Below are positions 20,511 to 32,139 of a stretch of DNA of 64,000 bases, one piece after another. The notes under the pieces were generated by a model. That model saw only the letters and a program-made list of their open reading frames with translations. It was not told where the DNA came from and searched no databases. Numbering within the stretch: the stretch's first letter is position 1; each line of letters starts with the position of its first letter. Source of the DNA: Acanthaster planci (lineage: Eukaryota; Echinodermata; Asteroidea; Valvatida; Acanthasteridae); NCBI RefSeq assembly GCF_001949145.1, contig NW_019091539.1, positions 732,879 through 796,878 on the forward strand, in the 5' to 3' direction. Made by a program: the position numbers and the translations under genes.

Positions 20511-23500
20511 TCATTGGCTCAGGACGTTATTGGCCGAGTTCTCCGTTAGGCAGGCCTTGGCGCAGCCGAGCTTTTTGGTCTGGCAGAGCGAATGGCAATC
20601 TTGCCTGTCACAGATCATCTCGCAGTCCAGCTGTCTCTTAATGCATTCGCTGATGAAGCATTCTAGGAGGAACATGTTAAGAAAGGGTTACATAAGAAGC
20701 TTTCGTCCGTACTTTGTGTTGAATGAATTTGTTTGGAGTAGATCTCTATTAATTGCATGATGCTTGATTATGCGTCGCTCGCTTTCTTATTTTCTTCACA
20801 CTTCGAATAGACATTTTCACTAATAAATTCATATTCACGCATGCCCACAAATGGCCTTGGCAGCATGGGCCATTGAATATGTACAGGGGTACGATTTTTA
20901 TCATTTTTCTCTCAGGTATATTCTGGCTTTGTTCATTTTTCCAATTAAATCGTTTTTGCTATTAGTTTTCAATCTAAGCGGGATTTTAGCGCGCTGTATA
21001 AAGACTTTACAATACTCATCATACTAGATGAAGCCGTGTGAGTCACTTTATTTATGGCTTTTTTGATGTCACGGGCCCTTTCTAATGTGATGCTTGAAAC
21101 AGTAGCGTTAAGAGACAAACAGTGATTGATTTTTTCTGTACAATCGAGTTCACTGGGCATTGATTCAGAAATACCCATTAAGTTTAGGTTAGATTAAACA
21201 GCATGCATGCTCGTGGCGGCCGGATTGTACAGTTTGCGAGACGTCCCTCCTATTTGACACGGTCAAGTATAGTGCCTGACCGGCCACCGGCCGAACTTGC
21301 CCCGTGACCCGCTGCACTGCACAGAGACAAATCAAGAGAGGTTCACATAGCTCGTTCCGGTCCATTTAAACGCTCTCCAAGCACCCCCGCGTCCACCAAC
21401 AGCAGAGCAGGGATGTTGTCTTTAAGGATGAGCCGGAGTAGCGGGCCCCTGTTATGGTTGCATGGTCAGAGCATAGCGTCAAGGAGGAAGACCGCAGCGT
21501 CCGGTCGCGATCGCCATACTAATGACAAGGAACTGAAGAGTCCCAACTTTTCAAATCGTTATTTTCGCTGTACGAGACAGGCCCGAGTCTCCACTTCTGA
21601 AAGCGTCGCACAATGTGTGGACATGGCGGGCGAGATCGGCTTTTTTCCTTCGGAAAAGGTTGTACAAAATGCTACGCAATATTTTCTTTGTCATCTCGAC
21701 TCGAGACGCGAAGTCAGTTTACTCACGACGAAGCCAGGGGAGGGCAATGTCTGTGTAAGAGTCGAGATGGATGGGGTTCGAAAAGTTCTGTCACCCCGCG
21801 CTTGGGTGAAGACAGGTGAACTGCGTGCAGGCTCACTGCATCTCCATCGCCCGAAAGATGCAGTACATTTTGGGATAAAAGTGGCTACAGGGGTTCGTCA
21901 CAAGAAAAATGATAGACAGACTTATGTAAGCTTATGTTCAGCCATTTTCTGTTCTTATATCAGAAGTTCCGCTTACACTCCAGGATTTTTTTCGATGATT
22001 GTGTCAGTTTTGCAATATTAACACCCAATAAGCCCAAGCTCACCGTAATTTAAAGTGAGCGTAGAGTCATTTATTTACCAGCTTAATGGAATGTGACGAT
22101 ATATCAGGGAAGTGCAAAATTGGCTGTCCTTATATTTGCTGACACTTCGGTTTTTAGACCTGGTTGAAACAACGCAGAAGCAATATGTATTCTGCATCGT
22201 GGACATCACGGCTAAATGTTTAAGTCTTACTTGCTCTTGGCATTACTACGCACTCAAAAGAATATCGAAATATCTGGTTAGCAAACCTACCGGCTATATC
22301 GTCTGCCGCAGAAGCTCTGACGCAAACTGTGCTATCTGTTTAAACACAAAGAGAGAGAGAGAGAAAGGGCTTACAATGAAAACGAGATAGGGATTACGCA
22401 TCTTTTTGATGCCGTACGGTACCCACCTGGAAGGACCCCCTGAAATCTATCTCGGGGTTGGTAAGATAAAACCCACAGATCTTTCCAAACCAGCTGTAAA
22501 AATTACTGCTGTGGCAGCGATAGTGATGTAGATTTACAAAGCGGGTGAAATCTAGACGGGGGGCGGGGGCTTGAAAGACACAGAAGTCCAAGTACTATAT
22601 TCTTCGCGGCGAACGAACTCGACTCAAATTGGATTTGCAGCGTAGGCATTACACGACTGCCATGCACCTTCATCCGTCTCCGAAGACTCCTTGTCCAATC
22701 GCCCACATGTTTATTGAATATTTCGTATGCACGGCAAAAATGACAAGAAATGTGAATGACACGTTGAGATTCTTGGCATTTTCGCTAAAGTAATAGTGGG
22801 GTGACTATAAGAATGAACCACCCAATACATTACGAATTTTAGTAACGGATATAAACTTCGTGCATATTGGAAGTGAAGGATCACGTCAGTGGCCTCAGAC
22901 GCTACTGCGGCGCTGAAAAGGGGCTTCGCTTGGACAATTTCTCCGAATCTTGGACCAATATTATACTCACGGTCGCGTTTCTCAAACTGTACTCTCACCC
23001 GAGTACGCGAGTGTGCAACGGAATACACCCGTGGCGGGTCAGGGGGCTTCCTGCTAATGAAATCAGGAGGGAGGACTGGCTTGCAAAAATGAGATAATTT
23101 GACAATTCTGTCTCGTGTTTCAACCGTATCGGGTTTCCCCAGAGAGCGGTGAATGATACTAACGCAATTCATTGCATAAGTTATTACGGCAGGGGATATC
23201 CATCGCGTCTTTTCTTCAATATGTAGACTCGTCTGCAGATTCAACTTGCCATCAGTGGTTTATAAAGCGAAACTTAGAAATTTAGGAATTTTCTTCAATG
23301 CATGTCATCCATTTTCAGATGCATTTAACACAAAGCTGTTGAAGACCCCGAGCTTCCATTACCTTTTTTCCGGTTGTGGCAGTCAGCAAAATGTGCCACT
23401 GGCACATGATACAAAAAAATTAAAACATGAATATTCGCGTCCACGTCTGAATTAACCAAAAAAAAAAGCTTCCATGAAGTTTAGTCTTCACTCAAAGTGC

Positions 23501-26500
23501 ACACTGAGACGAAGTTTCCGGTCGACCTTGTGTGCGGGGTGTAGAGTAGTAGATTTTCTTTACTAATACTCTGCTGAATGTATTTTATCACAGAGGAGAA
23601 AGACTTAAATGCCTTTAAAGTTATTTTCCATGATTTTTTCCATAATGTATTGGATAGTGCATACAAAACAAAGCCGGTATTTTCTACCTGTAGCATCGAG
23701 CATCAGATGCTTGTACTTTGTAAATAAAAAAATCTTCATAGTACACTGGTATGCTTTACCGCGGAGGCATCTCAAGAAAAGCACAGGGTGCGTTACTATG
23801 GTTGTCCTGTGTTTTACTGGGCCTATTTCAACGCCGATTGCCAAGAGAATCCAGTCTGAGTGCCAACAGTAGAATAATTTACTGCATTCAGCAAATAAAT
23901 TTCGTTCCTGGGGGTATAGTTTGCTGAATAAAACGTGATATACTGAAATCGATTCAATCAATACGTCTGTTTTTCTTGCATTTCACAGGCCGATAAACTG
24001 CAATGTTCACGACTTGCGTTGGCGTTTGTAGAAAAAAGTGGAAGGTTTGATAAAAAGTGACAAGGTCTAATGCTTTTGTCTACCGCAGCGGGTAAAACTC
24101 TAAGTACGAAGTACCTACCTCCATTTGCACTCTTCTTGTCCACCCAGAACACTGTCAAAAACAGAACCCAACATGTAACTATGAAAATACAGTGTATGAT
24201 ATCAACAAAATTAATCGCTCGAAAAAAAATTACAAAAATAATAATAAATAAAAATAAAAACATTTATAACTACACCAGTTTGACTGATTTTCGAAGTGAG
24301 CTGTAAGCTTTAAAAGCACTTGCAGTGGTTGGCTCGGTATATTTTATTTATTCTTATAACTATGATGACTTATTATTCACAAAGGGACATTAGTCTATCG
24401 TGTCTTACAAGGGTCTTGAATATGCCACAATTTTGCCCAAAACCTTGCATAGGTCTATCTCAGAACTTGGAAATCTGGCACAAGAACATAGGATACAGTT
24501 AGCAGTTAGGTGACAATTCCAAGTTTCCAAAATCATATGTGGAAATAGGGGTTGGTGTCTACGAACATGATAAATCCGTTAACTTAAAAATCAACAAACA
24601 CACAATATAAACTTTTGGGGTCTAGAACCCTATTAAACGACTTTTTACCACCTAAATGGCCGTAGGAAGTTGCTCCATGATCTGCAGTTTGGAGTTGCCA
24701 TGCAGAATAATTTCTGAGAAAGGCTGAGAAACGTCCAGGGGGTTTCATTTCAGAACCTTTCTATTTTTCTCTTTGATTCATTAGTCAGTCCACTGTATAC
24801 CGTGTGGATGAAATGATTTTCGAATGACCTTAATTCTTTACAAAGCAGTATGAGTAAAACTAACGATCAGGGATTAAGGAATAGGCCGCTGAGGTTCAAG
24901 TTACAGCGTAGATTGTGTTTGCGCCGAAAGTCTGCGTTCGACCCACGTTATCTCCTGTAGATAACTGATGAAGTATTCTAACGTAATGCACTATAATGCC
25001 GCAGAACAGTGTAACTACCAATAAAAGCGCGGACTATCAGCGGCAATGATGTTCCCTACTCCATCAATCCATATTCTTGCCTGCAAGCACCTAATGGGGA
25101 CAACGTACGCTCCAGCTGCAGAAATTAAAAAAAAGGACAATGTCTAGCAGGCAGAGCTTCTTAGAGTTCAAGAAGGAAGAACTGGTCCTAATGCTTCCTC
25201 GGCATGACACGTGCCCGGGGAAATTGCGGACAAATGACGCTGCTTAGAAGTATTTTATGCGAGAAAGGAGAGGGTCCGCCCACACACACTTACACGCATA
25301 TATACTTACATCTTTTCGCTCTGTCTTGAGAACCTTGGAAGGCTAGAGCAGTGGCTGTGGAAAACGACAAACAAATAAGAAGTTTGGCCGTCATTTATAG
25401 AAGAGTGAAAGGCAAAGCTCATTATGCACTAATTTTTTTCTTCTAATTAAAAGATGGATCATTAGGAAGAACAAAGGGCGAATGTCATTCATGTATCTGG
25501 GCCTATAGCTAGGGACACATGTAATTTCATACTTTTTATAAGATATGCAATAAATACATGATATTTACATTTAAGTCACGGACTGAAGCTAATTAATAAA
25601 AGAATTTAGATCGAAAGCCTGCAAAGGAACATCTTAAGTGTGTTTGTCATTTGCAAGTGCACATATATTCAACTTGTGACAGAGTATTCGAAACTTATAC
25701 ACCGCTGAAACGTAGGAAATTTGCGCCTATTGGTCAAGCAAAATTGGTTGCCACCTGACCTTAGTTCGAACTGAGAATCGTCAGGCGATAGAGCGAAACA
25801 GTTACACACCCCCTGCAGCTGGTACTAAGCAGTGGTATAACAGAACTACTGGAAAGAAGTGGAATCCCTTTATATTTCAAGCCGATGCCGCAACTTTCGA
25901 ATGCGGTTGCATGTGCGCACGCTCAGTGATTCTCCTACCAATGTGCTTTGGAAAACTCCGCTTGTGCTTCAAGCTTGCAGAAGGCAAGAGATCTTAGCAA
26001 GAACGTGGTACTGCCTCGCTGCAGTTAATGGATTCGACATCTGGCCGCTGGATGAGCCGTCGTCTGCCAGAGGGCTAGAAACATTGCCTCAAAATGCGTT
26101 TGTCGGGCCCATCGCGCGACCCTAGAAACATCGTCATGCTTATAGATGCAAATTATTCTGTGGCATATCGTGGTGAAATCCCTCTCGTTTGCGGGTAAGC
26201 TCTACGTAGACTTTGCCCATAACCAGACCAAAAGCACTACTTGCTATTGCGGTAAATTGCGGTGTGTGTGTGTGGGGGGGGGGACTTAACAGCTTTCTTC
26301 GCTCCTGATATTGTTTTTCAATAAATGGTCGTGCGCTTTGGGCACACACTATATTACGCATGCAAAAAAGGAACTTCTGAACGGAAAAGAGAGAGACAAT
26401 TGCCTAAGTGGTCTTGTTCTAGCTGCGGAACGGAAACTGTGCATTAGAATTGGTGCATTTTATTGCAATTGACATGGAGTGTAACGTATATTTCTCCCTC

Positions 26501-29500
26501 TCCAAGTTCAGCGAACCTGCAAGACCGTACTTGATCGTCGCCTAGCCCGGTGGAAGCTTGCATAATTATCTCGGTAACATCCGATTTCAACATTCAATGC
26601 AACGTATGCATCGGGTTGAAAATTTTGATCGGAATCCATTTGTTGACAAGACTTCATCATCTTCTTCTTTTTTTGGCTCCAGCTGCTAGCTTCTGATTTC
26701 TTTCATGAGCTAATTGTCCTCGCACAATAAGCAGACTGAGATATTAAAAAAATCGATGCTGCACCTAAGGAGTGAAAATTGTGTACAGAATGATATCATC
26801 AAGTAAAAATCCATTTCTCCTACAAGCGAAACATTTCTTTGGGGTTTATTTTTAAGTGCAGCCTTTTTATGACATAGAAATGTCCCGTGCTGTTTCGGAC
26901 AATTGAGACAACTCCTGCTGTGCACTTTAGGTAAACACTCAACAGTTTATGGAGTTTGGGGCAAAATTATGATTATGAGATGCTATCCTGTTCATAAGGA
27001 TTGTGTTCAGTGATTGACTATCGTGTACTGAACAAGGCGTTCATGAGACACTGAGAACCCCCTTAATGTTTTCGATATATCTGATTCCTCCATTCGTGTA
27101 TCATTAGAATATATCATCGGCATAATTAATTAAGCATGCGTCAAATCGTTGAACCCTCTGGTTCCTCCACGACATCAAGTTGTATTAAACTCACGGGCAG
27201 GAACCACGTACATTAGGCTTTCTATTAAGCTTTACTTTTAGATTCCCAGGGGGCCTTGTCACATCTCGGTGATTTTGATTACTGAAACTGCGTAACATCG
27301 CCAGCATGGCGTGACTTATCGCCACTCGTAATAACACTTCTCGCTCTAATGGCTTGGATTCCCCGGCTTACGGGCCACTTTAACCCTTTCCCAGCGGAAA
27401 GATGTAAAGAAAAATTGCCGTCACGTGAACACGGCGATTCGACAGCGTGCGACTCCATCTTCTTTCAAATAAATAATGTACTGTGTCTTCTAAAGCGCAC
27501 GTACGTGTACTCAACGTGTCCACACAGTACTGAAGCAAATTCAGAAGAGGGCAGCTTACTTGAAATAAGTTAAACTTTATCATTTCGAACGCTGGGAATT
27601 TCTCTGGATGTTTATAGAGTGACAATTGCTCCAAAATTATTTTGAAACCTGAAGGGGAATCACAACGGTGGAAACCGAATCTATTCGATTCAAGGAATTC
27701 TCCGCTAAATCAACCGGCGTCAGAGCAAATTTATTGCTGAAGCTTAAGATGGACTTGGCCAGTGCACTCCTCCAATAGTCTGGTTCACAAATTTGAAAGG
27801 AATAGACAACTTAGAGAGACTTATGTCTTCAGAATTATTCCAATACCAGACGCCTGTAAAGAAACTACAAATGTAAAGGTTAATTTTCGGAAAATAAATA
27901 AGCGATGGTTTTTAGAATCTCAAAGTTGTAAAAAAAATGGGGCCATGAGAATGGAACAACAGATTCGTGGATAGTCCCAGAGGTAAAAATACACATCCCC
28001 CATGATCCTTCTGTTACACCCCCAAACACAGACCATATGAAGGGAACCTTTTCGTCACAATCTGACCCGGATCAGACCTTCCAGACTTCGAAAGCCTGAT
28101 CGCTGAAAGTCCAAAGCTCAAGCCCATCCACATCACTCCACGAAGTTCTTTAAGAGGCTCAGTCGGATTTCCGAGATGCTTCCGCTGAGCGACACTTGGC
28201 AGGGTGGTCTGAAACAGTGCACGATGAATTAACGCTGGCCCTGGCGATCTGTGGCCGCTACTGAGATTCGTGTTGCCACTCACACGGGAAATAAAATGCT
28301 TGACCTTGCGTTTCGGACGCACCGTTCGCTATTTTCTTTTCAATACAATACGGTTCCGGTAAACCTGTTTGCAAGGATTTCCCGCAGAATATGTTGCCAT
28401 GGTGTTCTACGATTATTTGTTCTTGTCTTTTGCCAAATAATGCTGTTCATCGTCAAAAAACACCTGCAAACTTGACATCCTATACTTGAAAACACGCATG
28501 CTGCTATCTCTATAACTAAAGACTAACAAGGTATGTTGAATTCAGTGAATCATGGGTCCGATTTCACTTGATGACACTCCTGACTGATGTTTCAGGTTGA
28601 ACTAGTCAACATAAAGATACCTGCAAATCCCAATGAAAGAAATAAAACGAACGCTAATGTATTGCCGTTTTAACTCTGAAAAGAACACATGGCAAACTTT
28701 TATAACTAATATTTAGTAAGTTGACAGCTAATGCTGTGTTCACAGTCTCGTAGGTTTGTATTCCCTCCACCGGCTTGTTTTTGCTCGACCAAAAAATCAG
28801 AAATACATGTACAATGTGTGACGTAGACCTTATGCGCTGAATCAGCTGGGTTGGCGCGTGTTCGCCCCACGAACGAAAAAAGAAGGCTTGGATGCTGGTG
28901 ATGTAAGATATCTGATCTCGAGGAGATTCTTTCTTGACTTTTCGCTCACTGCTCTAGATCCTCCAAGAGGGGGTCTTTTCGTCTCATCGATCAGATTTGG
29001 TGTGAACGAACTTAATGAACGACCCAATCCGGTTTCCGTTCTCCAAGTCCTAGACATCCGCCTGTCACTTCAAGCAGATAGAGCGTGGGTAAGATCTCGG
29101 GTACCCTTATTCCGAATCCCGGGGCGTGCCCAACGCACCAGGCGAAACATGTTCTCCAGCAGTGCAACAAGTCTTCAGTATCCGTAGCGATACCGACTTT
29201 TGAAATCTAACCCGCTTCTTCGAGAGGCTCCCATCGTGCCGTCAAAAGCCAATTGGAGCACGCACCTGCCTGGGAGTGCCAAGGTGTTGTGCTTTGTGTC
29301 GGAACACTTTCCCGCCAAAAACCCACGATCGCCTGACATTTGACGGCCATCTTCCCGTCTCAGGCACCAAGAGAGTGATATCACGTTTTGAAAACGTCGA
29401 TTTCGTCGATTTCGTGCATAAAATTTGCACTTTTTCTCGTCTTCGGATGAGGTCAACTTATAATTCTAGGAATTTTATTGTAATATAACAATTATGTATA

Positions 29501-31458
29501 ATTATAAAAATTATTATCTCACTCTCATGTGAAAAGGTGACCATTATAAAGACCAGATGGTCCTGTCTATAATGTTCGATTGAAAGAGTATGAAAAGGAA
29601 ACTACTCCAGTGGAAAACTGATCTCGTTGATAAAGTGAATGTCACTCGAAATCCTCAAATTAAGTTGGAAGAGTTCATTGGGAACGGTTGGCCTCTTCTC
29701 GACCATAACCTTTCCTACAGGAAGACATAAAGGGTACTGAGTTCATTTAGAAAAACAGAGAAGGAAAAGAAAAACAGAGTCTGCTTGACAAGGAAGTTAA
29801 CACTTTTCCACAAAATAGAGTTAACTGGAAATATGCCAAAATACTGAAAAAGACAAGAATTTTCCCACCAAGAGTGTCGATAGCGATAAGTTCCAGACAC
29901 TTTCACCCAGCCTGTGCGCGATTCCATGCATTCGGGAACAAAGTTCTGAAATAATCTATCAGCAAATAACCTCGCTAATCTGAAACAAACAACTCACTGA
30001 CGTCACTCGTCTTTACGGGTTTACCGATTGTACGAAACGATAAGCATTCGGGCACATAAGACGTGCACGATTGCATGACGCACATTACCAACAATACGTT
30101 TGAACCAATCTATTCGCCCCTATCCCCGTACATCAGCAGTTATTCAAAGTAAGTTAATGGAAGAAGCATAGCAAAATCCCAAAGTAAGTAACAACAGTAC
30201 CGAATCCTTCTGAGAATTCCCCCCAGACGTCACTATCTTTTATTCTCCTTCGAGATTCTTTACTCAAATTTATTTGTTAAAAGACTTTATCATGTTAAAT
30301 ACGGGCGTTTCCCAATAGGGCGCCACCAAAAGTTTGCAACGCGTTGGCCAATCACAATGCTCGAAATCTGTCGACCGAATGCGCGTTTAGAAAGGGTCGA
30401 CAGATTTCGCACGTTGTGATTGGCCAAGGCGTTGCAAACTCTTGGTGGCGCACTATTATGAATCGCCCGTATTGATGACAAATAGGGAAATCCTGAGAAA
30501 TAAATGAAACAAAAAACTAACCTATAGTACATTTTCCTTGATTGGCTACATGGTGTACTTTTTCGGGGTTGGCCTGTGGGCGGTGTTTCTATCATTGGAT
30601 CGTGATGTAACTTGACACCTCAAATCGTGATGAGAAAAAAGTGCCCTGCCTTGGGAGTGGGTGTTTACAGTATACGTAAAAGCATCAGCGAACCAAAAAA
30701 AACCGATGCTGTTTCGTGACAAATAAGAAATCATGACAAGAAAAATGTGTTTAAAGTAAAAATTGCCACCTAATGCCGAAAAGCATTCATACGATTGGCC
30801 GATCTGTCCATTTTGGCACCAACACTGTCAATACAGTATTTTCGTTTCAACGTATACAGTCCACAGTGACAGTCCATGTAGACAGCTTATGCTAACCACC
30901 GAATTATGCCAGTTTAGAAAGAGGAAGGTTTGTAGATTTTTTTCATATCGCAGGTGCACAGTCATCCATAACTGAAGGGATTCAAGTGAGGTATTTCTGC
31001 CACTCCGGTTAACTCTTTGAGATACCCTCACACTGACTGTCTTCAATTGCGAAACATAAACGTAGAGCACATATACAGAATCTTTCCTGATTGCGTTATA
31101 CACCGCGCTCATTAGCGATACATCAGAGAGCTACCGCCTTGCGGGAGCTTTGCACGACTATGCGACTGCGTCAGTTGCGGTCTTGGTACGTTTGTCTCCA
31201 GGTAAGACGCACTTAAACCCGTTTGTGTATCTCTTAGGAATGAGGGCTCCAACGATGAAGCTTCCAATCACAAACTCATTAAGTATCCGTTTGCTTTGAG
31301 GGGTTTTAGTAGGTTTTTTGTTTGTTTTATTTACCAGTGTTAGAAAAGAGACATACAGCACTGAATGTGTGAGGATCATTGGTAGACTCACCTGACTGTG
31401 TGACTATTGTGGCTATGATCAGACATGTTGCCAGGGTAACCGCCGTTGACGAATGCAT
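20511..31458 (-). CDS. Secreted cysteine-rich precursor, 119 aa, four coding exons
   Basis: Exons 31392-31458, 25294-25354, 22971-23050 and 20511-20662; phases 1, 2, 1 agree at every junction. Acceptors are strong (CTGTTTTGCAG, CGTTTTCCACAG, TTCATTAGCAG, TCCTCCTAG), and donors are GTGAGT, GTAAGT and GTGAGT. The ATG is the first base of exon 1. Residues 1-22 form a classical signal peptide with hydrophobic core TLATCLIIATIV. The furin-type site R-A-K-R lies at 34-37, directly before Cys38. The predicted mature part (38-119) has ten Cys: 38, 42, 71, 76, 83, 87, 92, 96, 103, 107. The last eight are spaced C-x4-C-x6-C-x3-C-x4-C-x3-C-x6-C-x3-C, nearly symmetric. Residues 50-69 are Arg-rich. It is probably a processed extracellular peptide (hormone, defence or matrix); function unknown and no family recognised. 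Alternative exons are possible at 22427 and 20969. Confidence 0.72.
20969..21135 (-). CDS. Candidate alternative terminal exon of the secreted-peptide gene
   Basis: A frame of 54 codons plus TGA, reading as amphipathic helix (ARDIKKAINK, SLYSALKSRLD) with one N-glycosylation motif (NAT). It sits inside the last intron of the secreted-peptide gene, same strand. The acceptor GATTGTACAG would join it in phase 1, compatible with exons 31392 or 22971, but its pyrimidine tract is poor. The frame stays open upstream to an ATG at 21178, so it could instead be an independent 69-codon ORF or chance. Confidence 0.27.
21413..22021 (+). CDS. Unidentified 202-codon ORF, presequence-like N-terminus
   Basis: The second-longest gap-free frame in the window. 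The first 30 residues contain many Arg/Lys/Ser and no acidic residue, as in a mitochondrial presequence. The upstream 150 bp are CpG-rich with a TTTAAA at about 21365. Usable donors inside are AAGACAG|GTGAAC (phase 1) and TTAT|GTAAGC. No domain recognised. A frame this long has a fair chance of arising randomly in 64 kb, and it lies antisense within an intron of the secreted-peptide gene, so it is weak. Confidence 0.3.
   Translation: MLSLRMSRSSGPLLWLHGQSIASRRKTAASGRDRHTNDKELKSPNFSNRYFRCTRQARVSTSESVAQCVDMAGEIGFFPSEKVVQNATQYFLCHLDSRREVSLLTTKPGEGNVCVRVEMDGVRKVLSPRAWVKTGELRAGSLHLHRPKDAVHFGIKVATGVRHKKNDRQTYVSLCSAIFCSYIRSSAYTPGFFSMIVSVLQY
22427..22493 (-). other. Candidate alternative 67-nt exon in the secreted-peptide gene
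   Basis: Good acceptor (GTAATTTTTACAG) and donor (CCAG|GTGGGT). Read in phase 2 it gives WFGKICGFYLTN... and ends phase 0. It could follow exon 25294 in place of exon 22971, but would then shift the last exon out of its cysteine-rich frame to an early stop. It is therefore either a truncating alternative exon, a pseudo-exon, or part of something else. Confidence 0.3.
26259..26282 (+). repeat. (GT)n followed by a poly-G run
   Basis: About six GT units run directly into about eleven G. Simple sequence. Confidence 0.8.
26283..30297. other. Intronic sequence, no supported exon
   Basis: This lies within the first coding intron (25355-31391) of the secreted-peptide gene. Open frames up to 109 codons occur near 28858 and 29175, but none has splice support or recognisable content. 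Confidence 0.4.
30298..30473. mobile_element. CCAAT-bearing palindromic MITE, copy 2
   Basis: 176 bp, AATACGGGCG at the left and CGCCCGTATT at the right, with both arms carrying TTGGCCAATCAC or its complement and GTCGAC near the centre. It lies in the first coding intron of the secreted-peptide gene, about 0.9 kb downstream of the signal-peptide exon. Confidence 0.9.
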
Positions 31459-32076
31459 CTGCAAAACAGGGAGGAAACAATCAAACATTTTGAGATGGCA
31501 AAGTTTCAACTTTTAATGACAGTTTGTTACTATGGGGTCCTACTCAAAGCGCTGCTGTTGTTTATACCGATCTAAAGAGCCCGTCTGCTCCAGATCCATT
31601 ATGACCGCTCGTTTATTTTTCAAGTTCAAAAATGTCTGAGACCTTACGTCATAGCCTCTTCAGAGGCATGGGTTAATAACGGGTTCGGATAATCTAAGCC
31701 GCCATTTCATCATAACACATGTCAAGTTGCATCATTTTTTTCCTGTAAATGTGTGTCACTGTCGTTGTTACTGTCATTCATCGTCACCGTCATCCCTACT
31801 AAAAACCCTTCCATCCCAAGAAGTCTGACACACGACACCAGTCCACCACATTTTCTTCAATTAGAAAATACGGTCAGATTTCGAGTTAATGTACTGGAGG
31901 GCTTGCAACTTTTCCTATCTATTCCCAGAATACATTCCCGCCTCCATCTCATCGGCTCAGCCGGGCTAGACGAAGCGACCCGTCTCCCGCAAGTCGCAAC
32001 CCATTAACGTCCAATCTTCATTTGTGGGTACTAACGCTCCCTTGAAAGGAATGCGGGCAAAGGGCGGTCGTCTTAC

Positions 32077-32139
32077 CTCTTTGGTCGGGTGGCACGCGCT
32101 GTCTCGCGGTTTATGTTCGTGGTTGGTAAACCCCGCGAG
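32077..32139 (-). other. Candidate second 5'UTR exon or alternative leader
   Basis: It ends at ACCAAAGAG|GTAAGAC, a strong donor, about 0.6 kb upstream of the start-codon exon of the secreted-peptide gene. A possible acceptor is CCTGTCAG at 32140-32142, though sequence further upstream could also be included. There is no ATG in the exon. Its ends (32103-32113 and 32127-32139) are inverted copies, CTCGCGG..TTTA against TAAA..CCGCGAG, so the leader RNA could fold into an 11-bp hairpin. Confidence 0.4.

Noticed and set aside
25310-25354. Shorter 45-nt form of the second coding exon of the secreted-peptide gene, using the donor AAAAGAT|GTAAGT
   Set aside because: Good donor, but joined to the cysteine-rich last exon it creates TAA at the junction. 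The donor 16 nt further on (GCGT|GTAAGT) restores phase through exon 22971.
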